NCBI GenBank assembly: GCA_025153755.1
Contig: JAOALD010000002.1
Location: 372,001-436,000 of the forward strand
Source of the DNA: SAR92 clade bacterium H921
GTDB taxonomy: Bacteria; Pseudomonadota; Gammaproteobacteria; Pseudomonadales; Porticoccaceae
Direction of reading: 5' to 3'
DNA: 64,000 nucleotides
Shown here in pieces: positions 47,727 through 56,733 of the stretch. A program made the translations under genes and the position numbers. Within the stretch, counting starts at the first letter, position 1. Every line of letters begins with the position of its first letter. The notes beneath the pieces were generated by a model, which saw nothing but the letters and a program-made list of their open reading frames with translations, made no database searches and had not been told where the DNA came from.

Positions 47727-49190
47727 ATGACATTTGAATTAAAAGACCCAGGTTTATTAAAGACCCAATCCTATATTAATGGCCAATGGATAAATGCCGA
47801 TGATGGAGATACTGTTGCTGTGATTAATCCAGCGACCGGTGACACTATTGCCGCAGTAGCCAAATGCGGCACTGCTGAAACTAGGCGGATGATTGAAGCG
47901 GCTGCGATGGCGCAAAAATCATGGGCTAAAACCACGGTTAAAGAGCGCGCTATGTTGCTGCGTAACTGGTTTAACCTGATCATGCAGCATCAGGAAGATT
48001 TGGCCCAGATTCTAACCGCTGAGCAGGGTAAGCCTTTGACTGAGGCAAGGGCTGAAGTTGCCTATGGTGCCAACTATGTTGAGTGGTTCAGCGAAGAGTC
48101 TAAACGTGTTTATGGAGATATTATTCCCCCTCCGGCCAATGACAAGCGAGTGATGGTGATTAAGCAGCCAGTTGGTGTCGTTGCTTGTATCACTCCATGG
48201 AATTTCCCTAATGCCATGCTGACTCGGAAAATTGCCCCAGCGATTGCTGCTGGCTGCGCAGTGGTTTGTAAACCGGCCAATGCCACGCCGCTATCCGCAC
48301 TGGCGTTAATGGAGCTGGCCGAGCGCGCCGGGTTTCCCAAGGGTCTAGTTAATTTGGTCACTGGCCGCACCGCCGAAATTGGTGCCGAAATCACCAGCAA
48401 TCCAATCGTGCGGAAAGTTACCTTTACCGGCTCTACCCCAGTGGGCAAACAGCTTATGGCGGAGTGTGCGCAAACCGTTAAGCGCACGTCTATGGAGCTG
48501 GGAGGCAATGCACCATTTATTGTGTTTGATGATGCAGATATTGATGCAGCAGTTCAAGGTGCCATGCTCTCCAAATACCGCAATGCTGGTCAGACCTGTG
48601 TCTGTTCTAATCGTCTTATTATCCAGTCTGGTATCTATGATGAGTTTAATAACAAGTTAGCCGAAGCAGTACAAGGGTTAAAGCTTGGCAATGGTATTGA
48701 TGAGGGAGTAACTATAGGCCCATTAGTTGATGAAAAAGCTGCCAATAGCGTCTGCGATTTTATTGATGATGCCGTGGCCAAGGGCGCTGTAGTAACCATG
48801 GGTGGGGGACGCAGTGAACTTGGTGGTAGCTTTGTTGAGCCGACAATTCTTACCAATGTTAGCTCTGATATGCGGGTATTTTCTGAAGAAATTTTTGGCC
48901 CAGTAGCGCCACTGTTTAAGTTTGAAACCGAAGCGGAAGTGGTGCAGATGGCCAATGATACCGAGTTTGGTCTGGCGGCTTATTTTTACTCGCGGGACAT
49001 AGGCCGCGTATATCGTGTTGCGGAGCAACTCGAATATGGAATTATTGGTGTGAATGAGGGCACTATTTCGAATGAGATGGCACCCTTTGGAGGTATTAAG
49101 GAATCTGGCAGTGGCCGAGAAGGCTCCAAATACGGCATGGATGACTACATGACAATCAAATATATCTGTGTCGGTGGTATCGAAGACTAG
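47727..49190 (+). CDS. gabD: Succinate-semialdehyde dehydrogenase (NADP type), GabD
   Basis: 487 residues. ALDH superfamily, very close to E. coli GabD throughout: QSYINGQWINADDGDTVAVINPATGD, NWFNLIMQHQEDLAQILTAEQGKP, ACITPWNFPNAMLTRKIAPA, FTGSTPVGKQLM, MELGGNAPFIVFDDAD, the catalytic cysteine in GQTCVCSNRL near 285, and GREGSKYGMDDYMTIKY. It oxidises succinate semialdehyde to succinate, or a close aldehyde. I begin at the ATG at 47727; the GTG five codons earlier has no better site. The next gene follows after 32 bp. Confidence 0.93.
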   Translation: MTFELKDPGLLKTQSYINGQWINADDGDTVAVINPATGDTIAAVAKCGTAETRRMIEAAAMAQKSWAKTTVKERAMLLRNWFNLIMQHQEDLAQILTAEQGKPLTEARAEVAYGANYVEWFSEESKRVYGDIIPPPANDKRVMVIKQPVGVVACITPWNFPNAMLTRKIAPAIAAGCAVVCKPANATPLSALALMELAERAGFPKGLVNLVTGRTAEIGAEITSNPIVRKVTFTGSTPVGKQLMAECAQTVKRTSMELGGNAPFIVFDDADIDAAVQGAMLSKYRNAGQTCVCSNRLIIQSGIYDEFNNKLAEAVQGLKLGNGIDEGVTIGPLVDEKAANSVCDFIDDAVAKGAVVTMGGGRSELGGSFVEPTILTNVSSDMRVFSEEIFGPVAPLFKFETEAEVVQMANDTEFGLAAYFYSRDIGRVYRVAEQLEYGIIGVNEGTISNEMAPFGGIKESGSGREGSKYGMDDYMTIKYICVGGIED

Positions 49191-49222
49191 TGGCTCAGTA
49201 TTGAAACCATTGAAGAGTATTA

Positions 49223-50575
49223 ATGATGACGAACTTAATTTATCCAACCACAAATTTCAAAGCCATCGAACAGATCAGTATTGATCGTGGTGAGGGCTGT
49301 TATGTGTGGGATAAAGAGGGTAATAAGTACCTTGAGGGATTAGCTGGACTCTGGTGCACGGCGCTGGGCTATGGCAATCAAGAACTGATTGATACCACCA
49401 CTGAGCAAATGAGTCGGCTGACTTTTAGCCATATGTTTGGTGGCAAAACCCATCAGGTAGCGATAGATCTGGCCGACAAGCTTGCGACTATGATTCCCAT
49501 GCAGGACGCAGTGCTATCATTTGGTAATTCCGGTAGTGATGCCAACGATACCCATATTAAGCTGTTGCGCTACTACCATGAGGCTATAGGTAAACCGGAG
49601 TGCCGAAAAATTATCGCTCGCGAACGCTCCTATCATGGCGTTACCGTGGCTGCGGCGGCGCTCACTGGATTGCCCGTCACGCAGAATCATTTTGACCTGC
49701 CAGTAGATGCGCTGGGTATTTTACGTACTGATCATCCCCACTATTATCGCGGTAAGCAGAATGGTGAATCTGAAACAGAATTTGTCGATCGTATTGTCGG
49801 TAATCTCGAAGCTATGATTTTACGCGAGGGTCCAGACACAATTGCCGCATTTATCGCCGAGCCCATAACAGGTGCCAGCGGCGTTATCGTGCCTCCAGTT
49901 GGCTACTACCAGAAGGTGCAGGCAATCCTTAATAAGTACAATATTATGTTCTGGGCAGATGAAGTAATTACTGGATTTGGTCGTACAGGTAATGACTTTG
50001 GTTGCACTACCATGGGTATTGAGTCCCCTGCGATGATGACCTTTGCCAAGCAGCTCTCATCGGCCTATATGCCGATTAGTGCCTCGGCAATTCAGCGGGA
50101 GATGTATGAGCCTATGATTGAACAAAGTGCCAATGCCGGTGCCTTTGGTCATGGTTATACCTATTCTGGGCACCCAGTAGCCTGTGCTGTTGCGTTAAAG
50201 ACATTAGAAATTTATACCCGCGATCATATTTTTGAAAAAGCGGCTCAAACGGGTGAATATCTGCAAAAGCGTTTGGCCGAGTTTGCTGACCATCCATTAG
50301 TTGGAGAGGTGCGTGGCAGTGGTTTGATAGGTGCTCTTGAGTTAGTTGCCAATAAAGAAACGGGCCAGCCCTTTGTGGGTGGGGCAGTGGGTGGCTATGC
50401 ACAGAAAGCGGCCCAGGATAATGGACTGTTAATCCGCGCAGTGGCGGGTTCTAGTCTGGGTTTTTGTCCACCACTCATTATTAGCATTGAACAAGTTGAT
50501 GAAATGATGGCAGCTGTTGCTACCGCCCTAGACCTGACCTTGGATTATTGTAAAAAAGAAAAGCTGTTAGCCTAG
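49223..50575 (+). CDS. Class III aminotransferase downstream of gabD
   Basis: 450 residues, PLP-dependent. EGLAGLWCTALGYGNQELIDTT, FGNSGSDANDTHIKLL, RERSYHGVTVAAAALTG, AAFIAEPITGASGVIVPPVGYY, and the PLP lysine in MTFAKQLSSAYMPISA near 271. This pattern fits GABA/beta-alanine/putrescine:pyruvate aminotransferases, and pairing with GabD supports GABA or related omega-amino acids as substrate, giving a semialdehyde that GabD oxidises. AAGAG lies a few bases before the two ATG codons. A class III glutamate-semialdehyde mutase was considered less likely. Confidence 0.88.
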   Translation: MMTNLIYPTTNFKAIEQISIDRGEGCYVWDKEGNKYLEGLAGLWCTALGYGNQELIDTTTEQMSRLTFSHMFGGKTHQVAIDLADKLATMIPMQDAVLSFGNSGSDANDTHIKLLRYYHEAIGKPECRKIIARERSYHGVTVAAAALTGLPVTQNHFDLPVDALGILRTDHPHYYRGKQNGESETEFVDRIVGNLEAMILREGPDTIAAFIAEPITGASGVIVPPVGYYQKVQAILNKYNIMFWADEVITGFGRTGNDFGCTTMGIESPAMMTFAKQLSSAYMPISASAIQREMYEPMIEQSANAGAFGHGYTYSGHPVACAVALKTLEIYTRDHIFEKAAQTGEYLQKRLAEFADHPLVGEVRGSGLIGALELVANKETGQPFVGGAVGGYAQKAAQDNGLLIRAVAGSSLGFCPPLIISIEQVDEMMAAVATALDLTLDYCKKEKLLA

Positions 50576-50602
50576 ATGGTGGTCAGTTTTCCCATAGACA
50601 AA

Positions 50603-50638
50603 GGCAACATTCAACCTTTGGAGAAGGTCTAGGTTGCC
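50603..50638. terminator. Hairpin between the aminotransferase and FGGY kinase genes
   Basis: GGCAAC (50603-50608) pairs with GTTGCC (50633-50638), with a nested ACCTT/AAGGT stem around a TTGGAG-type loop. No U-run follows. It sits after the forward aminotransferase and before the reverse-strand kinase stop, where termination of both is expected. The rest of the 190-bp gap shows nothing else. Confidence 0.45.
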
Positions 50639-50765
50639 ACCGTCGACGCTTGGGTTCAGTGCAACTATTAGCTATCACAGTCAACAGGTAATCAGAAGTC
50701 GGGTCTGTGGTTTAAACATGGCAACTGAAAAAAACCGTCCAAGCCTTTTAGTAAAAAGTTAGAGT

Positions 50766-52328
50766 TTAATCTGGGTAACCTGTGATTGATCGAATTTTTT
50801 GATAGCTTGGTTTTAGACTGTGATACATTGTTTTATACACCTTCCCATAAAGCTCATTATAAATCTTTTGATTTTCGGCTTGCGGGACGAAACAGTGGCC
50901 AGCATGAGTCATGCTGGCCACTGCGGTGGCAAAGTCTGGATAGATACCACTACCCACAGCCGCGGCAATAGCTGCACCAAGGGCGGAGGTTTCGTAGGTG
51001 TGGGGGCGCTCTACAGGCATGCCAAACACATCGGCGGTGATCTGCATAATCTCATCGCTCTGGGAACCGCCACCGGATACCATTAATCGCTTTAACGCTT
51101 GACCACTGCGCTTCTCAACACGTTCTTTGCCCTCGCGCAGAGCATAGGTAAGGCCTTCAATCATGGCTCTGTAAATATGGGCTCTGGTATGAACCTCACC
51201 AAATCCGATCATCGCGCCTTTGGCCTCGGGGCCAGAGTCGTTCATGCTGCCGCCCCAATAGGGTTGCAGCATCAGCCCCATACTGCCTGCTGGTACCTGT
51301 TTGAGCAGATCGTCGAACAGTGATTCAGGTGCAACACCCTGTTCCACGGCAAGCTGCTGTTCATGTAAACCAAACTCCTGTTTGAACCAACTGACCATCC
51401 AGTAGCCTCGCTGAACCATCATCTCCACATTAAATGTGTTGGGAATCACCCCTGGGTAGGCTGGGTGAAAGGGTACAGCTTCGAAATACTTGTCGCTGGT
51501 AATATTAAAAGTTGCCGTAGTGCCGTAACTCAGACTGCCTGTTTCGTTATCGAGACAGCCGGTACCTAGTACTTCGCAGGCCTTGTCTGAGCCACAGGCG
51601 ATTAATGGCAGGCCTTCAGGTATGCCTGTTTGCTCGCTAGCCATTGGCGTTATATGGCCTAAGCTTTCTCCTGCTGGGACTAGCTCGGGTAGCATTTCTC
51701 GAGTAATTGCTGGAATAGCACGCCATTTCCAGTCCTTGCTCTGCGCCCATTTCAGTTTCTTAAAATCAAAGGGTACATAGCCAACTTGGCTAGCAATAGA
51801 ATCTTTGTAGCAGCCGGTGAGCTGATAGTTGTGGTAGCCAGATAGTAATAGAAACTTATCCACCCGCGCCCATAGCTGAGGTTCTTTTTGTGCAATCCAG
51901 TTCGCCTCTGCCTGAGCGTGAAAGGCATGAACAGAACCTTTGGCCTTAACCATTGTAAATAGCAGTGACTCAAGGGCACTCAGTTGCGGCTCACTGTCTA
52001 CCTGTCGCTGATCTAGCCAGCTAATGGCAGCGCGCAGAGGCAAGCCATGTTTATCCATAGCCACAACTGTGGCCCGCTGGGTGGTAACCGAAACGGCTTG
52101 AATATTTTGTCGCGGAAAATCCAGTTGTGGCCAGAGTTCTTGGCAGGCTTGGCAGAGAGCAGACCAAAAGTAGTCTGGTTGCTGTTCAGCGTAACCGGGC
52201 TGGGTCGAAAAGTAGGGTTCTATATCTACCTTGGACTTGGCAACTAACTGACCAATATTGTCAAACACCATGGCGCGAACACTTTGGGTGCCGTTGTCGA
52301 TGGCGAGGACATAGTCTGAGTTTTGCAT
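50766..52328 (-). CDS. FGGY-family carbohydrate kinase
   Basis: 520 residues. Two FGGY domains: N-terminal YVLAIDNGTQSVRAMVFDNIGQLVAKSKV with catalytic Asp region (AISWLDQRQVDSE), and C-terminal LMVSGGGSQSDEIMQITADVFGMPVERP with ALGAAIAAAVG. It resembles xylulokinase/glycerol kinase relatives of the YgcE type rather than GlpK itself. Immediately upstream of it on the same strand is glpD, suggesting that it phosphorylates glycerol or a related polyol that GlpD then oxidises. Confidence 0.8.
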   Translation of the reverse strand: MQNSDYVLAIDNGTQSVRAMVFDNIGQLVAKSKVDIEPYFSTQPGYAEQQPDYFWSALCQACQELWPQLDFPRQNIQAVSVTTQRATVVAMDKHGLPLRAAISWLDQRQVDSEPQLSALESLLFTMVKAKGSVHAFHAQAEANWIAQKEPQLWARVDKFLLLSGYHNYQLTGCYKDSIASQVGYVPFDFKKLKWAQSKDWKWRAIPAITREMLPELVPAGESLGHITPMASEQTGIPEGLPLIACGSDKACEVLGTGCLDNETGSLSYGTTATFNITSDKYFEAVPFHPAYPGVIPNTFNVEMMVQRGYWMVSWFKQEFGLHEQQLAVEQGVAPESLFDDLLKQVPAGSMGLMLQPYWGGSMNDSGPEAKGAMIGFGEVHTRAHIYRAMIEGLTYALREGKERVEKRSGQALKRLMVSGGGSQSDEIMQITADVFGMPVERPHTYETSALGAAIAAAVGSGIYPDFATAVASMTHAGHCFVPQAENQKIYNELYGKVYKTMYHSLKPSYQKIRSITGYPD

Positions 52329-52362
52329 AGCGTTTACTTTGTATTATTATTTTTTGGAAAAT

Positions 52363-53946
52363 TTACTTTTTAGGCAGGCTATAAAAACGTTGCCAAATCG
52401 TTTGGTAACGGGCTAACTCATCCCGCCACTGCTTTTTGCTCCAGCCCAGCTCAGTCATGCACATCTTTTCGAGTGCAGGGAACAGCTCAGCACCTGCATC
52501 TTGCAACACCATACCTAATCTTGTGCGTCGCAATAGCAAGTCATCCAGATGCAACACTGATTCATGGCGCAGTGCCCAGCGACATTCGGCGAGACAGAAA
52601 TCGGTCGCGCCGATACGCTGATGCTCCGTTGGTGAAGCCTCATCCAATAAGTTTTTCGCTAATGACCCATAGCGGCCTAATAGCCGTTGGGCCCATGCAT
52701 GATTACTGGGAACCAGTTCCTCGGCACTCATTGTGGGCTGGCTAAAGACTCGATTATGGCTAAATGGTTGCGGCTCTGGCAGGCGCTCATGCGCTGCTTT
52801 TAGTGCATCCAATGCGATTAGTCTAAAAGTAGTGAGCTTGCCGCCGCTCACCGTAATTAGCCCCTGATCAGACCATACTGCATGATCGCGACGCTCTTTT
52901 GAGGGGTCTTTTGATTTCTCTGACCCTATCACCGGACGCACCCCAGCCCAGGAGGAAATAATATCCGCCTCGCTGATGTTAGAGCTGGGAAACTGCATAT
53001 TAAAGGCATGAATCAGATAGTCTACTTCGCTTTGAGCGATACTCGCCTCGATATCGAGATCTTCACTGTGGTCCAGATCAGTGGTGCCAATAACTGTAGT
53101 GCCTTCCCATGGATAGACATAGACTCCGCGGTGGTCGTCTGGGTGCAGAGAAGTCAGTACATCGTTGACGGGCATTAGTTGCCTAGCAATTATCAGGTGG
53201 CTACCGCGCAGCGGACGCACGCGCTTTTCAGGGTTGATTTGATTGCGCAGGCGATCTGCCCAGGCACCGGTAGCATTGATTACCACGGGTGCACGCAACT
53301 CGATGGTGCAGTCACTCTGTGGGTCATCCAATACAGCGCCGACCACCTGTTCATGCTCAATTAGCAGTCTATCAACTTTGGTATAATTAAGTGCACAGGC
53401 GCCATCTGCGATGCTTTCTTGCAGGACTCGTAACACTAGTCGAGAGTCATCCACCATAGCATCGGTATAGGCACTGGCACCTTTTAAACAACGAACGTCA
53501 AGTCCGGGAAAGCGCTCTAATAAGGCTTTATTGTTGTGGTAGCTGTGGTCTGTGATGCCAGCAATAAAATCATAGATCATCAGAATAAATGACATGGCCA
53601 ATCGGCCTGGGAAAAGACCTTTGGTGAGGTTGAAGTAAAAGGTAATACGATCGACTAACCCAGGTGCCTCTGCCAGCAGGCGTTCCCGTTCAAGCAGTGA
53701 ATGTTTGGTCAGTTTTACATCGCCAGAGGCTAGATAGCGCAGGCCACCATGAACCATTTTTGATGAGCGACTAGAGGTACCCCAAGAGTAATCCTGCTGT
53801 TCTAGCAACAGGGCACGGTATCCGCGTCTCGCTGCTTCGCGCAGGACACCGGCGCCGGTGATACCACCGCCAATCACAATAATATCCCAATTGCGCTGCT
53901 CGCCGCGGCGCATTTGATCGAGCAAGTTGGTTCTTGGGTTATCCAT
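52363..53946 (-). CDS. Glycerol-3-phosphate dehydrogenase/oxidase, GlpD/GlpA-like
   Basis: 527 residues. FAD fold IIVIGGGITGAGVLREAARRGYRALLLEQQDYSWGTSSRSSKMVHGGLRYL at the N-terminus (about 22-75), GSHLIIARQLMP, VIGTTDLDHSEDLD and ISSWAGVRPVIG are typical of membrane-associated FAD-dependent glycerol-3-phosphate dehydrogenases, followed by a C-terminal cap. Yields DHAP and reduced quinone. Located 3 bp from the FAD-binding oxidase and 34 bp from the kinase, indicating an operon. A paralogous dehydrogenase acting on another 3-phosphate is possible. Confidence 0.88.
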   Translation of the reverse strand: MDNPRTNLLDQMRRGEQRNWDIIVIGGGITGAGVLREAARRGYRALLLEQQDYSWGTSSRSSKMVHGGLRYLASGDVKLTKHSLLERERLLAEAPGLVDRITFYFNLTKGLFPGRLAMSFILMIYDFIAGITDHSYHNNKALLERFPGLDVRCLKGASAYTDAMVDDSRLVLRVLQESIADGACALNYTKVDRLLIEHEQVVGAVLDDPQSDCTIELRAPVVINATGAWADRLRNQINPEKRVRPLRGSHLIIARQLMPVNDVLTSLHPDDHRGVYVYPWEGTTVIGTTDLDHSEDLDIEASIAQSEVDYLIHAFNMQFPSSNISEADIISSWAGVRPVIGSEKSKDPSKERRDHAVWSDQGLITVSGGKLTTFRLIALDALKAAHERLPEPQPFSHNRVFSQPTMSAEELVPSNHAWAQRLLGRYGSLAKNLLDEASPTEHQRIGATDFCLAECRWALRHESVLHLDDLLLRRTRLGMVLQDAGAELFPALEKMCMTELGWSKKQWRDELARYQTIWQRFYSLPKK

Positions 53947-53949
53947 CGT

Positions 53950-55563
53950 TTATTGGTTATCTGGCAATAGTTTGCCTGGATTCATTTGACCTTTGGGATC
54001 AAATAACTCACAGACAGAGTTAATGGCCGCAATACCTAGGGTACCCTTTTCTGCGGCGAGGTAGTTGCGATGGTCCTTGCCAACACCGTGTTGATGGCTA
54101 ATCGTACCTCCGCAGTCAACTATGGCTTTGGCCCCAGCAGCTTTGAGTTTCTCCCAACGCTGCATCGCGGTCTCATAGCTGTCACCAAAACGGTACAAGT
54201 AAGTCGTATAAATACTGGAACCCTGACCGTAGACATGACTCAAATGGGTGTAGACATGTACCTTTTCATCTTCGTCATCGAGGCCCGTACGAATAGCGGT
54301 CTCAATTTTATCAACTGCTTGGGGAACCTTCGACCAGTCCATAGCTGTTTCCATAGTATCAGCGGCATACCCCGCCATGCCCAGTGGATCGCGCAAATAG
54401 GGGGCGCGAAAGCGACCATGGGCCCAGTTATCACCCAGACCGGTCTGATCGGCAACACCGCCCAATGAGTTGCAGTGCTCTATAGCCATTTCATGGGCAA
54501 CCGCGCAGTGCTTTGCTGAGCCTGTAACACCAAAGGTCATCATCACCTTACCTGCATCTATGCCTTTTGTAGCCAGTGACTTTTCTAGAGCTACAACGCC
54601 GCTAGTGTTTTCTCCTGCGCCCATATAAAGCAGGCTGATAGTTTCTATAGGATTGCTTAAGCGCACCATAGAAAGTGGCGTACGCTGCTGAATAAGGGTT
54701 CGCGCTGCCTTCAAACCAATCTCCCATGAGGGGAAAAATACTACCTGGAAAGACTCTGTCTCAGGCAGGGAGCTAACACGCACAGTCACCTCGGTAATAA
54801 TACCCATTCGCCCCTCAGAGCCCAGAATCATCTCACGAATATCTGGGCCAGCAGAGGAGGCGGGAATCGTGGGGATATCCAATGTGCCAGTGAGAGTTTC
54901 GATGCTGCCGCCTGCAAACATGTTCTCGATACGACCATAGTGTAACGACTGCTGACCGCTGGAGCGACTGGCCACCCATCCACCTAGGGTAGATAGCTCC
55001 CAGGACTGAGGAAAATGGCCGAGGGTAAAGCCCTCTTTTTTCAGCTGAGCTTCGATGGCGGGGCCTGGCGTGCCAGCGCCAAATGTGGCCAGTTGGCTGT
55101 CGCGGTCAAGTTTGATTAGCTTGTTCATTTTGCCCATATTTACAGTTAGTATCGGCCGTTCGCTCCGGTCAGGATTAATATGGCCGACCACCGAAGTGCC
55201 GCCCCCGTAAGGAATGACATCAATATTATGGGCGTTGGCATAGGTGAGCAATTCGCGCACCTGCGCCGCAGATTCTGGATGTGCAACACCATCTGGAAAG
55301 GTATTTACATCACCACTATGCATATCTAGCCAGTCCGGTAGGCTCTGGCCCCGCGCATGCCTCACTCGGGTTTCTGGATCAAGGCTAATTAGGGGGTGCA
55401 CTGCCAGTCGGCTAGTCGGCACCTTTGCAATGACCTGGTCTAATGTTGCCTCTGGTAAGCCTTTTGACTCACCGACCAGTGCTTGCAAAAGCATACGCAA
55501 GCCACTGTTAAGTTCCATGCTTAGGTCACTGCCCTGATTTCCCCAGCCATTCCAAAGACGCAT
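53950..55563 (-). CDS. FAD-binding oxidase, alkyl-dihydroxyacetonephosphate synthase-like
   Basis: 537 residues, VAO/PCMH flavoprotein. MRLWNGWGNQGSDL begins it; the FAD loop region is VREL...VIPYGGGTSVVGHINP near 118-133; WELSTLGGWVASRSSGQQSLHYGRIENM and the C-terminal ISHQHGVGKDHRNYL (equivalent of the AGPS His-rich active site) support alkyl-DHAP synthase similarity rather than D-lactate dehydrogenase. Eukaryotic AGPS swaps the acyl of acyl-DHAP for an alcohol in ether-lipid synthesis; bacterial relatives are poorly known. ATG at 55563 has AGGAG six bases upstream. Divergent from the AraC regulator. Confidence 0.78.
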   Translation of the reverse strand: MRLWNGWGNQGSDLSMELNSGLRMLLQALVGESKGLPEATLDQVIAKVPTSRLAVHPLISLDPETRVRHARGQSLPDWLDMHSGDVNTFPDGVAHPESAAQVRELLTYANAHNIDVIPYGGGTSVVGHINPDRSERPILTVNMGKMNKLIKLDRDSQLATFGAGTPGPAIEAQLKKEGFTLGHFPQSWELSTLGGWVASRSSGQQSLHYGRIENMFAGGSIETLTGTLDIPTIPASSAGPDIREMILGSEGRMGIITEVTVRVSSLPETESFQVVFFPSWEIGLKAARTLIQQRTPLSMVRLSNPIETISLLYMGAGENTSGVVALEKSLATKGIDAGKVMMTFGVTGSAKHCAVAHEMAIEHCNSLGGVADQTGLGDNWAHGRFRAPYLRDPLGMAGYAADTMETAMDWSKVPQAVDKIETAIRTGLDDEDEKVHVYTHLSHVYGQGSSIYTTYLYRFGDSYETAMQRWEKLKAAGAKAIVDCGGTISHQHGVGKDHRNYLAAEKGTLGIAAINSVCELFDPKGQMNPGKLLPDNQ

Positions 55564-55698
55564 GCATAACTCCTGATTAAATTTGTATGTTTGTATCAAG
55601 TATAGATCGTTATACTAAGACTCTGGTAAAAATATTCACTGTCATGACTGGACATATGAATCACTATTTCGGCCAGCAGTGAGACTGCTGTAGACGCT

Positions 55699-56733
55699 AT
55701 GAATGAAACTCTCACCAAAGCTGTGAACAACGGTCTGGCGTCGGTACCAGCGGTGACGCAGTATCTAAAATCTGCCCAGTCCTTGGGCCTAGACTACAGG
55801 CCGTTACTTGCCGCAGCGAATATTGATCCGGTGTTACTAGAAAATAATAATAAGCATATTTCTGGCGCGGCGATGGAGAGACTTTTAGCCCTACTTATTC
55901 CTGCTAGTAATGACCCCTGCTTTGGTCTGCATTCGGCCCGTTTCGTCGAGCCCGCGTCATACTCGGTACTGGGCTATATCTCTATGAACTGTTCTACACT
56001 GCGTATGATTCAGGCCAAGATTCCGATTTATGAAAAAATTGTCGGTGATATGGGTGTAACCTCAATTGAAGTGGCTGATGGTTATGTCTTGCAGCGTTGG
56101 GTCTGCGCCTTTAATGACCCATTGGTAAGACGTCACGAGGTTGAAAACGTATTGGGCTCCTGGGTGACCTATGCGCGAAATTATCTCAATTTTGATGGCT
56201 GGGACGCGGTATGGTTTGAACATTCGGCACCTCAGAATCCAGCACTCTTAGGCGACTATTCTGAACTATTTGGCTGCCAAGTGCTGTTTGATCAGCCCGC
56301 CAATGGTATTAGGGTTCGTGAAGCTGTTCTGGATCTGCCCTTACCTCAGGCCAATGAACAAATTTTGCAGACATTATTGGAGCATGCGACTGCTTTGTTG
56401 GCGGGCCTTGATAAAAATCAAACAGTCGCTAATCAGGTGAAAAATATTCTACGTCTGATGCTTAAACAGCAGGCCCCGACAAGTCAGATAATTGCGCAAA
56501 GGCTGGGTATGAGCAGTCGCACATTGCAACGTAAGCTGGGCGAGGAGGGGACCCATTATCAGGATGTACTCAATGAGCTGAGACTAGAGCTAGCGCTGTA
56601 CTTCTTGAAAAATACGGCGCTTAGTCTAGACAGTATTGCCTACGAATTGGGTTATGCAGAGGCGCGATCTTTTTATCGCAGTTTTAAACTTTGGACTGGA
56701 CGCACTGCGGGTTCCTATCGCGCTACTTTATGA
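55699..56733 (+). CDS. AraC-family transcriptional regulator
   Basis: 344 residues. N-terminal Arabinose_bd-type domain (about 15-210) and a C-terminal AraC helix-turn-helix pair: SQIIAQRLGMSSRTLQRKLGEEGTHYQDVLNELRLELALYFLKNTALSLDSIAYELGYAEARSFYRSFKLWTGRTAGSYR. This is the architecture of regulators such as OruR/ArgR-like ones. Divergent from the FAD-binding oxidase gene with a 135-bp spacer, so it probably controls the oxidase-glpD-kinase operon. Its last 11 bp overlap the epimerase gene on the other strand. Confidence 0.9.
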   Translation: MNETLTKAVNNGLASVPAVTQYLKSAQSLGLDYRPLLAAANIDPVLLENNNKHISGAAMERLLALLIPASNDPCFGLHSARFVEPASYSVLGYISMNCSTLRMIQAKIPIYEKIVGDMGVTSIEVADGYVLQRWVCAFNDPLVRRHEVENVLGSWVTYARNYLNFDGWDAVWFEHSAPQNPALLGDYSELFGCQVLFDQPANGIRVREAVLDLPLPQANEQILQTLLEHATALLAGLDKNQTVANQVKNILRLMLKQQAPTSQIIAQRLGMSSRTLQRKLGEEGTHYQDVLNELRLELALYFLKNTALSLDSIAYELGYAEARSFYRSFKLWTGRTAGSYRATL

